Source: Nonomuraea soli
GTDB taxonomy: Bacteria > Actinomycetota > Actinomycetes > Streptosporangiales > Streptosporangiaceae
NCBI RefSeq assembly: GCF_013761175.1
Contig: NZ_JACDUR010000002.1
Coordinates: 248,001-312,000, forward strand
Reading direction: 5' to 3'
Length of the DNA: 64,000 nt
Part shown: positions 53,273-60,955 of the stretch, one piece after another
How positions within the stretch are numbered: the stretch's first letter is position 1
Layout: each line of letters starts with the position of its first letter
Position numbers and translations under genes: made by a program
The notes under the pieces: model-generated
What the model saw: the letters and a program-made list of their open reading frames with translations, nothing else
Databases searched by the model: none
Told to the model about the DNA's origin: nothing

Positions 53273-53721
53273 GCGGGGCAGGGCCCGCTCGTGCCCGACT
53301 GGGTCCAGTCCAGCTCCAGCCGTACGGAAGCCGCCCCCGTCGGCGGGAACAGCGGCAGGCAGCGGTCACCGGCGACGAGCGTGCGCTGTCCCAGCGAGGT
53401 GGCCAGCAGGTCGATCGAGGAGTAGGTCACGGGCTCGTCCAGGTCGAGCCGGAACCGGCCGCCCGTCAGCCGCGTGCGCCGGCCCTCGAGCGCGTAGTAG
53501 TCGAGCACGCCGCCGCTGAGCGAGACCACCGCGTACATCGTGAAACGCCGCCCGTCGGCGACGAACAGCTCGGCGGAGGGCGCGTGGTAGATCGAATGCA
53601 CGTACGCCAGGGCGAAGTGCCCGTTGGCGGGCAGTGGCAGGGAGTGGACGGCCAGGCGCCCGCCGCCACTGCCCGTGAGCGTGGCGGCGAGCGCGAGGAC
53701 GGTCAGAACGGAGCGGATCAG
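53239..53721 (-). CDS. DUF1850 protein of a TAXI-TRAP system
   Basis: About 160 residues. No ATG, GTG or TTG lies near the beginning; the best start is CTG at 53721, which overlaps the upstream stop as CTGA just as GTGA and ATGA overlaps occur elsewhere here. Signal-like hydrophobic N-terminus, then FALAYVHSIYHAPSAELFVADG, MYAVVSLSGGVLDYYALEG and PVTYSSIDLL. DUF1850 proteins are known companions of TAXI-type TRAP transporters, which fits the next two genes upstream. Confidence 0.8.
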   Translation of the reverse strand: MIRSVLTVLALAATLTGSGGGRLAVHSLPLPANGHFALAYVHSIYHAPSAELFVADGRRFTMYAVVSLSGGVLDYYALEGRRTRLTGGRFRLDLDEPVTYSSIDLLATSLGQRTLVAGDRCLPLFPPTGAASVRLELDWTQSGTSGPCPAYSQSLFLKAQ

Positions 53722-54665
53722 CCGTTCTTCTCCTTGAAGTACCGCTCGGCGCCGGGGTGCAGCGGGATGGGCTGCACCTGCGCGCCCAGCTTGGTGTCGA
53801 GCTTCTCGGCCTCCTTGTGCACCTTGACCATCTCGGCCTTCTTCTCGAAGAGGGTCTTGGTGATGTTGTAGGCCAGGTCGTCGCTCATGCCCTCGTGCAC
53901 GAGGAGCACGTTGGCGACGCCGACCGTCTTGATGGCGCCGGTGAGCTTGTAGGCGGCGGCCAGGTCGACGTCGAGGCTGACGTAGGTCTCGCCGAACTTG
54001 CTCGACAGCCCGCCCATGACGTCGCTGGTGTCGAGCAGCTTCATCTCCTTCTTGCTGGTGGCCAGGTCGACGATGCCCGCGGTGGGCACGCCGCCGACCC
54101 AGAAGAAGGCGTCGATGGTGCCGTCCTTGACGGCCTGCACCGACTCGTTGATCGACAGCTGCTGCTTCTGCACGTCGGTGTCGGGGTTGAGGCCGACGGC
54201 CTCGAGCATGCGGCGGGCCACGACCTGGGTGCCGGAGTTGGCCGGGCCGAGGGAGACCTTCATGCCCTTGAGGTCGGCCAGCTTGGTGGCGCTCACGCCG
54301 GGCGCGACGACCACGTGGGTGTAGTTGTCGTAGATGCGGGCGATCGCCTTGACCGGCTGCTTGGAGTCGAAGCTGCCGGTGCCGGTGATGGCGTCGGCGG
54401 CCGCGTCGGTCTGCGAGAAGCCGATGTCGGCCTTCTTCTCGGCCAGCAGCTTGATGTTCTCCAGCGAGGCCGAGGTCACCGACGCCGTGGCGGTGGTGTT
54501 CTCGATGTTGGCCTTCAGCTGGTTGGCCAGGCCACCGCCGTAGACGTAGTAGACGCCCGTGGTGCCCCCGGTCGCGATGGTCAGGCGGTTGCCCTGACCG
54601 CCGCAACCAGCGGCCCCGGTCAGCGCCATGACCGCTACCGCGGCACCCGCGATTAAGCGCTTCAC
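53718..54665 (-). CDS. TAXI-family TRAP solute-binding protein
   Basis: 315 residues, GTG at 54665 with AAGGAGAA. Lipobox LTGAAGCGG. The family core TIATGGTTGVYYVYGGGLAN (split), ADIGFSQTDAA, GMKVSLGPANSGTQVVARRMLEA (split), DAFFWVGGVPTAGI. It binds a carboxylate-type ligand outside the cell for the fused permease. Starts in a GTGA overlap with the permease stop. Confidence 0.94.
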   Translation of the reverse strand: MKRLIAGAAVAVMALTGAAGCGGQGNRLTIATGGTTGVYYVYGGGLANQLKANIENTTATASVTSASLENIKLLAEKKADIGFSQTDAAADAITGTGSFDSKQPVKAIARIYDNYTHVVVAPGVSATKLADLKGMKVSLGPANSGTQVVARRMLEAVGLNPDTDVQKQQLSINESVQAVKDGTIDAFFWVGGVPTAGIVDLATSKKEMKLLDTSDVMGGLSSKFGETYVSLDVDLAAAYKLTGAIKTVGVANVLLVHEGMSDDLAYNITKTLFEKKAEMVKVHKEAEKLDTKLGAQVQPIPLHPGAERYFKEKNG

Positions 54666-56617
54666 GCTGGTGTTCTCCTTCTTCTGATGAGATGTACGGC
54701 TGCCGCGGCGGCCAGGACGGCCAGGCCCGCGACGATGAACGAGGTCTGCAGGAACAGCAGCAGGACCGCGGCGAGCGCGGCCAGGACGCGTTCCGGCCAG
54801 CCCGTGGCGCCTCCGGTGGCCATCGCCAGTGCGGCGACGGCCAGGCAGGAGACCAGGAACATGATCAGGATCGTGGTGATCGGCCCCTGGAACAGCAGGG
54901 CCGAGCCGTTCGGCGTGAGCACGAAGGCGAAGGGCACCAGGAAGGCCGGGAGCGTGTAGCGCCAGGTCATCATCATGGTCTTGTGCGTGTTGCCGCCGGT
55001 GATGGCGGCCGCCGCGACGGCCGACAGGGCCGTCGGCGGGCTGACCTCGCTCAGGACCGCGTAGTAGAAGATGAACATGTAGGTCTCGGCCGGTGCCACG
55101 CCGAGCGTGACCAGCGCCGGGCCGATGATCACGGCGGCGATGATGAAGCTCGCCGTCACTGGCACCGCCAGGCCCAGCAGGAGTACGGCGATGGCCGACA
55201 TCAGCGTGGTGAGCACCAGGTTGCCGGCGGCGACGTCGACGATGATTGCGCTGAGGTTGAGTCCGAGCCCGCTCTGGGTGATGACGCCCACGATGATGCC
55301 GGCCGCCGCGCAGACCGCGGTCACCGGCAGCACCTCCAGGGTGCCCTTGGCCAGGGCCTGCCCGGTGCGCTTGGGTGTCATGCGGTGCTCGGGGTCCAGG
55401 AAGCTCAGCGCGAAGGCGATGAAGGTGGCGATGACCACCGACTGGAAGGCCGAGCGGTCGAGCGCCATCAGCACGATGATGAGGATCAGCGAGCTGAAGT
55501 GGTAGCCGAAGCGCAGCAGCAGCTTGCTCGCCTTCGGCGCGTCGACCTGCACCGCCTGGGTGCCGAAGCGCCGCGAGTCGATCTCGATGGCCAGGAAGAT
55601 GCCCAGGTAGTACAGCAGGGTCGGGATCGTCGCGTAGAGCAGCACTTCCAGGTAGCTGACCCGGAGGTACTCCGCGATGATGAAGGCCGCCGCGCCGAGC
55701 GTCGGGGGAGACAGGATCGCGCCGATGCCGCTGGCGGCGAGGATGCCGCCCGCGGGCTCCTTCGGGTATCCGGCCCTGCGCAGGACCGGCCAGGCGACGC
55801 TGCCCAGGCTGACCGTGGTGGCCACGCCCGAGCCCGACACGGTGCCGAGCAGGAAACCCGCGGTGGTGACCGTACGGCCGGGCGCCGCCCGCGACTTGCG
55901 GAAGGCGGCGAAGCTGAGGTCGATGAAGAACTTCGAGGCGCCGGAGTAGTCGAGCACCGCCCCGTAGATCGTGAACAGGATGATGTAGCTCGCGGCGACC
56001 TGCATCGGGACGCCGAAGAAGCCCTCGGTGCCGGTGTAGAGCTGGGAGACGATCTGCTCGAGGTCGAAGCCGCGGTGCCCGATGGGCCAGGAGATCGGCA
56101 GGTAGCCGCCGAAGTAGGCGTAGACGAGGAAGAGCCCGCAGATGATCACCAGTGACCATCCGACCGTGCGCCGCACCGCCTCCAGCAGCAGCAACGTCAG
56201 GCCGATGCCCATGATGATGTCGAGGTCGGTCAGCGCGGACCCGGAGCCCCGGTCGCGGAAGCCGTCCATGTCGAGCAGGGGATAGACGGTCACCGCCAGC
56301 GACAGGGCCACGAGCACCCAGTCCGTCACCGTCGGCCACTCGCCACGCCCGGCCGCCGGCTGCTCCGCGTCGGCGGGCCTGCGCCTGCCGTACCCGGAGC
56401 GGTAACACACGAAGACCAGCGGCAACGTCACCGCCAGGAAGAACATGCGGTGTTGTAAGGCCTCGACCGGCCAGAAGACCACGGCGAGCGAGTAGACCGA
56501 CAACAGCCCGCCGATGATCCACACACCCAGGCGTAACCGGCCGCCCAGCTCCCGTGCCGGACGTTCCTGTTCGTGCGCGGCGAGAAGCTCTTTCTCGCTG
56601 CTGCTGAGCTGGGTCAC
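54662..56617 (-). CDS. TRAP transporter fused permease (small plus large subunit)
   Basis: 651 residues, GTG at 56617 after GGGGAGGT; a TTG at 56644 would lie upstream of that ribosome site. Many helices: the first part corresponds to the DctQ-like subunit and the rest to DctM, with GFLLGTVSGSGVATTVSLGS, GYPKEPAGGILAASGIGAIL (split) and LSEVSPPTALSAVAAAAITGGN. First gene of the permease - TAXI - DUF1850 operon. Confidence 0.93.
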   Translation of the reverse strand: MTQLSSSEKELLAAHEQERPARELGGRLRLGVWIIGGLLSVYSLAVVFWPVEALQHRMFFLAVTLPLVFVCYRSGYGRRRPADAEQPAAGRGEWPTVTDWVLVALSLAVTVYPLLDMDGFRDRGSGSALTDLDIIMGIGLTLLLLEAVRRTVGWSLVIICGLFLVYAYFGGYLPISWPIGHRGFDLEQIVSQLYTGTEGFFGVPMQVAASYIILFTIYGAVLDYSGASKFFIDLSFAAFRKSRAAPGRTVTTAGFLLGTVSGSGVATTVSLGSVAWPVLRRAGYPKEPAGGILAASGIGAILSPPTLGAAAFIIAEYLRVSYLEVLLYATIPTLLYYLGIFLAIEIDSRRFGTQAVQVDAPKASKLLLRFGYHFSSLILIIVLMALDRSAFQSVVIATFIAFALSFLDPEHRMTPKRTGQALAKGTLEVLPVTAVCAAAGIIVGVITQSGLGLNLSAIIVDVAAGNLVLTTLMSAIAVLLLGLAVPVTASFIIAAVIIGPALVTLGVAPAETYMFIFYYAVLSEVSPPTALSAVAAAAITGGNTHKTMMMTWRYTLPAFLVPFAFVLTPNGSALLFQGPITTILIMFLVSCLAVAALAMATGGATGWPERVLAALAAVLLLFLQTSFIVAGLAVLAAAAAVHLIRRRRTPA

Positions 56618-56633
56618 GCCTGTTACCTCCCCG

Positions 56634-56663
56634 AAGTCCCCCAAGACTTTGCTGGGGGGACTT
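56634..56663 (-). promoter_or_regulatory. Hairpin in the leader of the TRAP operon
   Basis: AAGTCCCCC (56634-56642) and GGGGGACTT (56655-56663) form a 9-bp stem with a 12-base loop, directly upstream of the ribosome site. A small inverted repeat AGGAAG-A-CTTCCT lies further upstream at 56685-56697. Together they fill most of the 56618-56715 gap; the function could be mRNA-level control or regulator binding. Confidence 0.5.
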
Positions 56664-56715
56664 TACGAGTAGTTGATGTTCTGTAGGAAGACTTCCTCAT
56701 CTCGATTCGGTCTCC

Positions 56716-57918
56716 TCACGACAGCACGGGCGCGCACCATCCGGCCAGCTGATTGACCAGATGCTCGATCGGGACGGCTCCGACCTGCCCTCCGTCGCGC
56801 AGCCGTACGGCCGCCTCGTGGCCCGCCGCCTCACGTGGGCCGATGACCAGCTGGTAGGGCACCAGCCGGTGCTGGCGCACGCGCGCCCCGAGCGAGCCGC
56901 GGTCGGGATGGGCCAGTTCGGCGCGCAGCCCGGCGGCCACGCACCGCCGTACGAGGTTCTCGCCCGCCTGCGCCTCGGTGTCGGACACCGGCAGCACCAC
57001 GGCCTGCACCGGCGCGAGCCAGGCGGGGAAGGCCCCGGCGTGCACCTCGATGAGGTGCGACAGCAGCCGCTCCATGCCGCCGACGACGCTGCGGTGCACC
57101 ATGACGGGCCGGCGCGCCCGCTGGTCGGGCCCGATGTAGGACAGCTCGAAGCGGTCCGGCATGTACAGGTCGACCTGGACGGTCGAGATGGAGGTCTCGC
57201 GCTCCGCGGCGTCGGCGATCTGGATGTCGATCTTCGGCCCGTAGAAGGCGCTCTCGCCCTTCTCCTCGTCGTAGTCCTGGCCGCGCGCCTCCAGCACGTC
57301 GCGCAGGATCTGCTCGGACCTGGCCCACATCCGCGGGTCGTCGACGTACTTGCCGCCGTCGCCGCGCAACGACAGCCGGTAGCGGCGGGCGCGGATGCCG
57401 AGCTGGGCGTGGGCCGCCTCGATCAGGTCGAGCGACCTGGAGACCTCGGCGGCGGCCTGCTCGGGCGCGCAGAAGACGTGGCCGTCGTTGAGGTGGATGG
57501 CCCGCACCCTGGTCAGCCCGCCCAGCACGCCCGACAGCTCGCACCGGTACATGCCGCCGAGCTCGGCGATCCGCAGCGGCAGCTCGCGGTGGCTGCGCTG
57601 GCGCGAGCGGTAGATGAGGGCGTGGTGGGGGCACAGGCTCGGGCGCAGCACGAACTGCTCGCCTCCCACCTGCATGGGAGGGAACATGTCGTCGCTGTAG
57701 TGGGCCCAGTGCCCCGATCTCTCGTACAGCTCGCGCTTGCCCAGCACGGGGGAGTTGACGTGCTGGTAGCCGTGGCGGCGTTCGAGTTCGTGCACGTAGT
57801 CCTCGATCGCCTTGCGCACGGCGGCGCCGGCGGGCAGGAGGTAGGGCAGGCCCGCGCCGATGAGCGGGTCGGTGTCGAACAGCTGGAGTTCGCGGCCGAG
57901 CTTGCGGTGGTCGTTCAT
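56716..57918 (-). CDS. Threonyl-tRNA synthetase paralogue lacking the editing domain
   Basis: 400 residues, ATG at 57918 with AAGAGGCG. It starts at the catalytic core (NDHRKLGRELQLFDTDP), so the TGS and editing domains of standard ThrRS, about 240 residues, are absent. The catalytic zinc ligands are C96, H147 and H275. Class II motif 2 (MYRCELSGVLGGLTRVRA, split) and motif 3 (VHRSVVGGMERLL) are intact, and a C-terminal anticodon-binding domain follows. It should charge tRNA-Thr without proofreading serine. A threonine leader peptide and attenuator precede it. It may be a stress or inhibitor-resistance copy next to a housekeeping enzyme elsewhere. Confidence 0.88.
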   Translation of the reverse strand: MNDHRKLGRELQLFDTDPLIGAGLPYLLPAGAAVRKAIEDYVHELERRHGYQHVNSPVLGKRELYERSGHWAHYSDDMFPPMQVGGEQFVLRPSLCPHHALIYRSRQRSHRELPLRIAELGGMYRCELSGVLGGLTRVRAIHLNDGHVFCAPEQAAAEVSRSLDLIEAAHAQLGIRARRYRLSLRGDGGKYVDDPRMWARSEQILRDVLEARGQDYDEEKGESAFYGPKIDIQIADAAERETSISTVQVDLYMPDRFELSYIGPDQRARRPVMVHRSVVGGMERLLSHLIEVHAGAFPAWLAPVQAVVLPVSDTEAQAGENLVRRCVAAGLRAELAHPDRGSLGARVRQHRLVPYQLVIGPREAAGHEAAVRLRDGGQVGAVPIEHLVNQLAGWCAPVLS

Positions 57919-57939
57919 GGGACGCCTCTTTCGATGAAA

Positions 57940-57977
57940 GGGCGAACGACCAGCGGAGCCCGGGCGTTCGCCCGGGC
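57940..57977 (-). promoter_or_regulatory. Mutually exclusive hairpins, threonine attenuator
   Basis: Hairpin A: GCCCGGGCG (57969-57977 on the coding strand) with CGCCCGGGC (57958-57966). Hairpin B: GGGCGAACG (57965-57973) with CGTTCGCCC (57940-57948), followed by TTTC. They share GGGCGAACG, so only one can form. B, with its short T-run just ahead of the synthetase, looks like the terminator. A first stem over the leader codons (58003-58009 with 57992-57999) completes a trp-style set. Confidence 0.65.
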
Positions 57978-57984
57978 AGGAGTG

Positions 57985-58041
57985 CTAGCGCGCCGGGACG
58001 GTGTCCGGCGTCGTCGTGGAGGAGACGTGTGCGCGCTGCAT
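57985..58041 (-). CDS. Threonine leader peptide
   Basis: Encodes MQRAHVSSTTTPDTVPAR, 18 residues with three consecutive ACG threonine codons (58009-58017) and a fourth threonine after them. TAGGAT ends 7 bases before this ATG, a strong leaderless promoter; an upstream in-frame ATG at 58050 overlaps the preceding stop as ATGA and would add MTA. Threonine codons next to the first stem mean that low charged tRNA-Thr would stall the ribosome there and favour read-through into the synthetase gene. Too short to be a normal gene and placed exactly like the actinomycete trp leader. Confidence 0.7.
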   Translation of the reverse strand: MQRAHVSSTTTPDTVPAR

Positions 58042-58045
58042 GGCG

Positions 58046-58053
58046 GTCATCCT
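58046..58053 (-). promoter_or_regulatory. -10 box TAGGAT for the leader and synthetase
   Basis: TAGGAT lies within the last codons of the nucleotidyltransferase gene and stops 7 bases before the leader ATG at 58041. A -35 box is not obvious. Confidence 0.5.
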
Positions 58054-58511
58054 AGCCCAGCGTTGACGATCCGCGTAGTCGACCGCCCGGGGATCATCTC
58101 CAGCTCCCAGCATTCGGCCCCCAGCAGCGCCGACGCCGCGCAGCGGCCCCCGGCGTGCGGGTCTCCCGCGGTGTGCGCCAGCGCGCCCGGCCGCATCGGG
58201 GCGAACAGGTCGATGTAGTCCTCGGGGCCGTGCGCCTCGGGGGGACCGGTCACGATGAACACGCCCGACACGCACCGCAGCGCCGCCATCAGCTCGGCCC
58301 GCTCCTGTGCGGAGTTCAGCGGACGCGTCGGCCCCTTCCAGGCGCGCACCCGCTCGTCGTCCTCGATGCCCACCACCAGCGGCAGGCCGCGCGCGGCCAC
58401 CGCCTCCAGGAAGCGCACGTGGCCCACGTGAAGGATGTCGAAGACCCCCGTGACCAGAGCCGCGCCCGGCCCGTCGACGGGCCGCACCCAGACTGCCTCC
58501 AGATTGCCCAC
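58047..58511 (-). CDS. Cytidylyltransferase-like nucleotidyltransferase
   Basis: 154 residues, GTG at 58511. The nucleotide-binding HxGH motif is H28-V-G-H31 in VFDILHVGHVRFL, and the late GRSTTRIV motif matches the ISSTxxR loop. It resembles glycerol-3-phosphate cytidylyltransferase, RfaE2 and related small enzymes that attach CMP or AMP to a phosphorylated sugar or alcohol. Substrate unknown. It precedes the leader and ThrRS gene and may be co-transcribed with them. Confidence 0.85.
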   Translation of the reverse strand: MGNLEAVWVRPVDGPGAALVTGVFDILHVGHVRFLEAVAARGLPLVVGIEDDERVRAWKGPTRPLNSAQERAELMAALRCVSGVFIVTGPPEAHGPEDYIDLFAPMRPGALAHTAGDPHAGGRCAASALLGAECWELEMIPGRSTTRIVNAGLG

Positions 58512-58625
58512 GGAAAAGGCCCCTTCCCTCGTCGATCAGAGGGTACTTGGTGCGCCCGACCGGTTTATCAACGGCATGCCAAGGCAGAGACAGTCCAGGT
58601 TCTTAACAGAAAGGACTGATCCCTC

Positions 58626-59438
58626 ATGCAGACGGCGAACGAAGCCGGACGCAAGGCGTCAGGCGCGGCCCGCCGGGCCACCGACAACCCCTGGATCGAC
58701 CGGCTCGCCAGGGTGGGCTTCGCCGCCCGCGGCGTCCTCTACGCCCTGATCGGGCTCCTTGCGTTGCAGATCGGCCCCTTCTCCGGATCCGGTGAGAAGG
58801 CCGACAAGAGTGGCGCCATCCACCTGGTGGAGCAGCAGCCCTTCGGCAACTTCCTGTTGTGGGTCATGACGATCGGCCTGGCGGCGCTGGCCATCTGGCA
58901 GATCGGCGAGGCCGTTTTCAGCCACCACCGCACCCGTGACCGGGTGGAGTCGGCCGGGCGTGCCGCGGTGTACGTGCTTCTCGTGATCTCGATGCTCGGC
59001 CTGCTGCTCAAGGGCAAGGAGGCCTCCTCCACCGACAAGCAGTCGCGCGACGCCACCAGCGCCCTCCTGGAGCTGGCCCCGCCGCTGGGGCAGATCCTGG
59101 TCGCGCTCGTCGGCCTGGGCGTCATCGCGCTCGGGATCTACTGGATCCACGAGGGCTGGACCGCCAAGTTCATGCGCGACATGACCGGCGGCGGCCGCTG
59201 GGTCCGCAGGGTCGGGCAGGCAGGGTACATCGCCAGAGGCGTCGTGGCCATCTCCGCGGGCGCCCTGATCGGCAAGGCGGCCATCACCTACGACGCCAAG
59301 GACGCGGTCGGCATCGACGGCGCGCTCAAGGGTCTGGCCGACGCGCCCGCCGGGCCGTACCTGCTGGTCGCGGTAGCGGTGGGGCTGATGTTGTTCGCGG
59401 TGTACTGCTTCGCGGAAGCGCGATGGCACAGGACCTGA
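58626..59438 (+). CDS. DUF1206 membrane protein
   Basis: 270 residues, ATG at 58626 after AAAGGAC. Six transmembrane helices arranged as three similar pairs, each starting RxGxxARGVxY-like (LARVGFAARGVLYALIG, VESAGRAAVYVLL, VGQAGYIARGVVAISAG), the repeat that defines DUF1206. Function unknown. Confidence 0.92.
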   Translation: MQTANEAGRKASGAARRATDNPWIDRLARVGFAARGVLYALIGLLALQIGPFSGSGEKADKSGAIHLVEQQPFGNFLLWVMTIGLAALAIWQIGEAVFSHHRTRDRVESAGRAAVYVLLVISMLGLLLKGKEASSTDKQSRDATSALLELAPPLGQILVALVGLGVIALGIYWIHEGWTAKFMRDMTGGGRWVRRVGQAGYIARGVVAISAGALIGKAAITYDAKDAVGIDGALKGLADAPAGPYLLVAVAVGLMLFAVYCFAEARWHRT

Positions 59439-59535
59439 TCCGGTTCCATCGGTAAGGGCATTTCTACCTTTTCGCCATTCTCTCCGCCCCCGGGGCGCCG
59501 CGTCTCACAACGCTGACGTTTTCGGGGAGGTCGCG

Positions 59536-59961
59536 GTGACAACATCCGATCTGGAGAGTCAAGATCTGGTGGTCCGGCTCCCGGGAGTGCCTTCACAGGT
59601 CTCCCGGGCCCGCCATCTGGTCGCCGGGGCGCTCGGACGCGGACACCCGCTCTACGACGACTGCCTCCTGCTGACGAGCGAGCTGGCCACCAACGCGGTG
59701 CTGCACTCCCGGTCGGGGGACGGGGGCGGCTTCACCCTCGCCGTCCACGCCGCGGGGGGACGGGTGCGCGTCAGCATCGAGGACGACGGGTCGCCCGAAC
59801 CTCCGTGCGCCTGCCGTACCTCACTGAACGGCACCAGCGGGCGCGGCCTGCCGCTCATCGAGTCGCTCAGCCACCGCTGGGGCTTCTCCCGGGCCAACGG
59901 GTGCAACAGCGTCTGGTTCGAGCTGGTGCACGTGACCGTCCCCGCCCAGTGGATCTGCTAG
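59536..59961 (+). CDS. RsbW-type ATP-binding (anti-sigma/serine kinase) protein
   Basis: 141 residues, GTG at 59536 with GGGGAGG. A GHKL ATPase fold alone: N box ELATNAVLHS, G1 SIEDDGSPEPP, G2 GRGLPLIESL. Typical of the many actinomycete RsbW-like kinases that inhibit sigma factors or act on anti-anti-sigma partners; no partner is next to it. Ends in a 4-base convergent overlap. The 97 bases before it hold no other gene. Confidence 0.92.
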   Translation: MTTSDLESQDLVVRLPGVPSQVSRARHLVAGALGRGHPLYDDCLLLTSELATNAVLHSRSGDGGGFTLAVHAAGGRVRVSIEDDGSPEPPCACRTSLNGTSGRGLPLIESLSHRWGFSRANGCNSVWFELVHVTVPAQWIC

Positions 59962-60908
59962 AGCCTGCACAGCCCCTCGTTGAGCACCTTGGTGGTCAGC
60001 CGCGTACGGCTGTCGCAGCCGAGCTTGGCGAAGATGTGCTCCAGGTGGGTCGTGACGGTGCGCACGCTCAGCACCAGCGCGGCGGCGATCTGCGGGTTGG
60101 AGTCGCCCGCCGCCACCCTGGTCAGCACGTCCACCTCCCGGCCGGTCAGCTCGTACGGCAACGCGCACGCGCGCTCGGCGACCACCGCCCCCTGGATCGC
60201 GCCGTGCAGCCCCACCGCCGCCCGCATCATCCGCACCTCGTGCCAGCCTCCCGCCGAGTCGAGCCACAACCCTGACCTGCTCAGCTCGCGCGAGTCGATG
60301 AACTCCCTGGCCAGCCCGGCCATCGTGGCGGGATCGGCGACCGGCGCCGAGCCCGGCACCTCGCGCCTGACCCCCGCCCGGTCGAACGCCGTCGCCCGGA
60401 AGCCCGGCGGCAGGCCCACCGGGCCCAGCAGGCACCTCGACAGGTCCGTCACGTGCGCCAGCGTCGGCCCCAGCGCCCCGACGAGCTCGCACGCCTGACC
60501 GCCGAACGCCTCGCGCTCGCTTGACACCAGGTGCAGCAGTCCCGTGTAGCGGCCCTCGTCGAGGAAGAGCGGCGTGGTGAGCGCCGACTGCCATCCGTAG
60601 GGCTCCAGGTGACGGCGGAAGTAGCGCTCGGTGCCCGGCCCGGGCAGCGCCACTGTGCGCCGCGCCGCCATCGCCTCACGGTAGGGGGCCAGCCGCACGT
60701 ACTCCTCGGCCGCGTCGTCGTGCACCCGCCGATGCCCTCCGGACAGCAGGCTGCGGTGCTTGTCGGTGCCGGGGTCGAAGGCCACGAACTCGTAGGCCTC
60801 GAGCGGGACCACCTTGCGCAGCGCCCGCATCGCACCATGAGCTCCGTCGCGCCCGGCCACCTGGAAACCGACCTCGGCGAACGCCTGCAGGAGGGGGATG
60901 GGTGACAC
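59958..60908 (-). CDS. LuxR-family regulator with GAF-like sensor domain
   Basis: 316 residues, GTG at 60908. TATAAA (60916-60921 on this strand) ends 7 bases before it, so it is leaderless. The first 170 residues look like a GAF or autoinducer-binding-like domain (YEFVAFDPGTDKHRSLLSGG split). The C-terminal 50 residues are a LuxR helix-turn-helix (LTGREVDVLTRVAAGDSN, QIAAALVLSVRTVTTHLEHIFAKLG). Confidence 0.92.
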   Translation of the reverse strand: MSPIPLLQAFAEVGFQVAGRDGAHGAMRALRKVVPLEAYEFVAFDPGTDKHRSLLSGGHRRVHDDAAEEYVRLAPYREAMAARRTVALPGPGTERYFRRHLEPYGWQSALTTPLFLDEGRYTGLLHLVSSEREAFGGQACELVGALGPTLAHVTDLSRCLLGPVGLPPGFRATAFDRAGVRREVPGSAPVADPATMAGLAREFIDSRELSRSGLWLDSAGGWHEVRMMRAAVGLHGAIQGAVVAERACALPYELTGREVDVLTRVAAGDSNPQIAAALVLSVRTVTTHLEHIFAKLGCDSRTRLTTKVLNEGLCRL

Positions 60909-60955
60909 GGTTTTCTTTATAGCACGGGGTTAGGTGAAGAAAAGTTTCATCCGTG

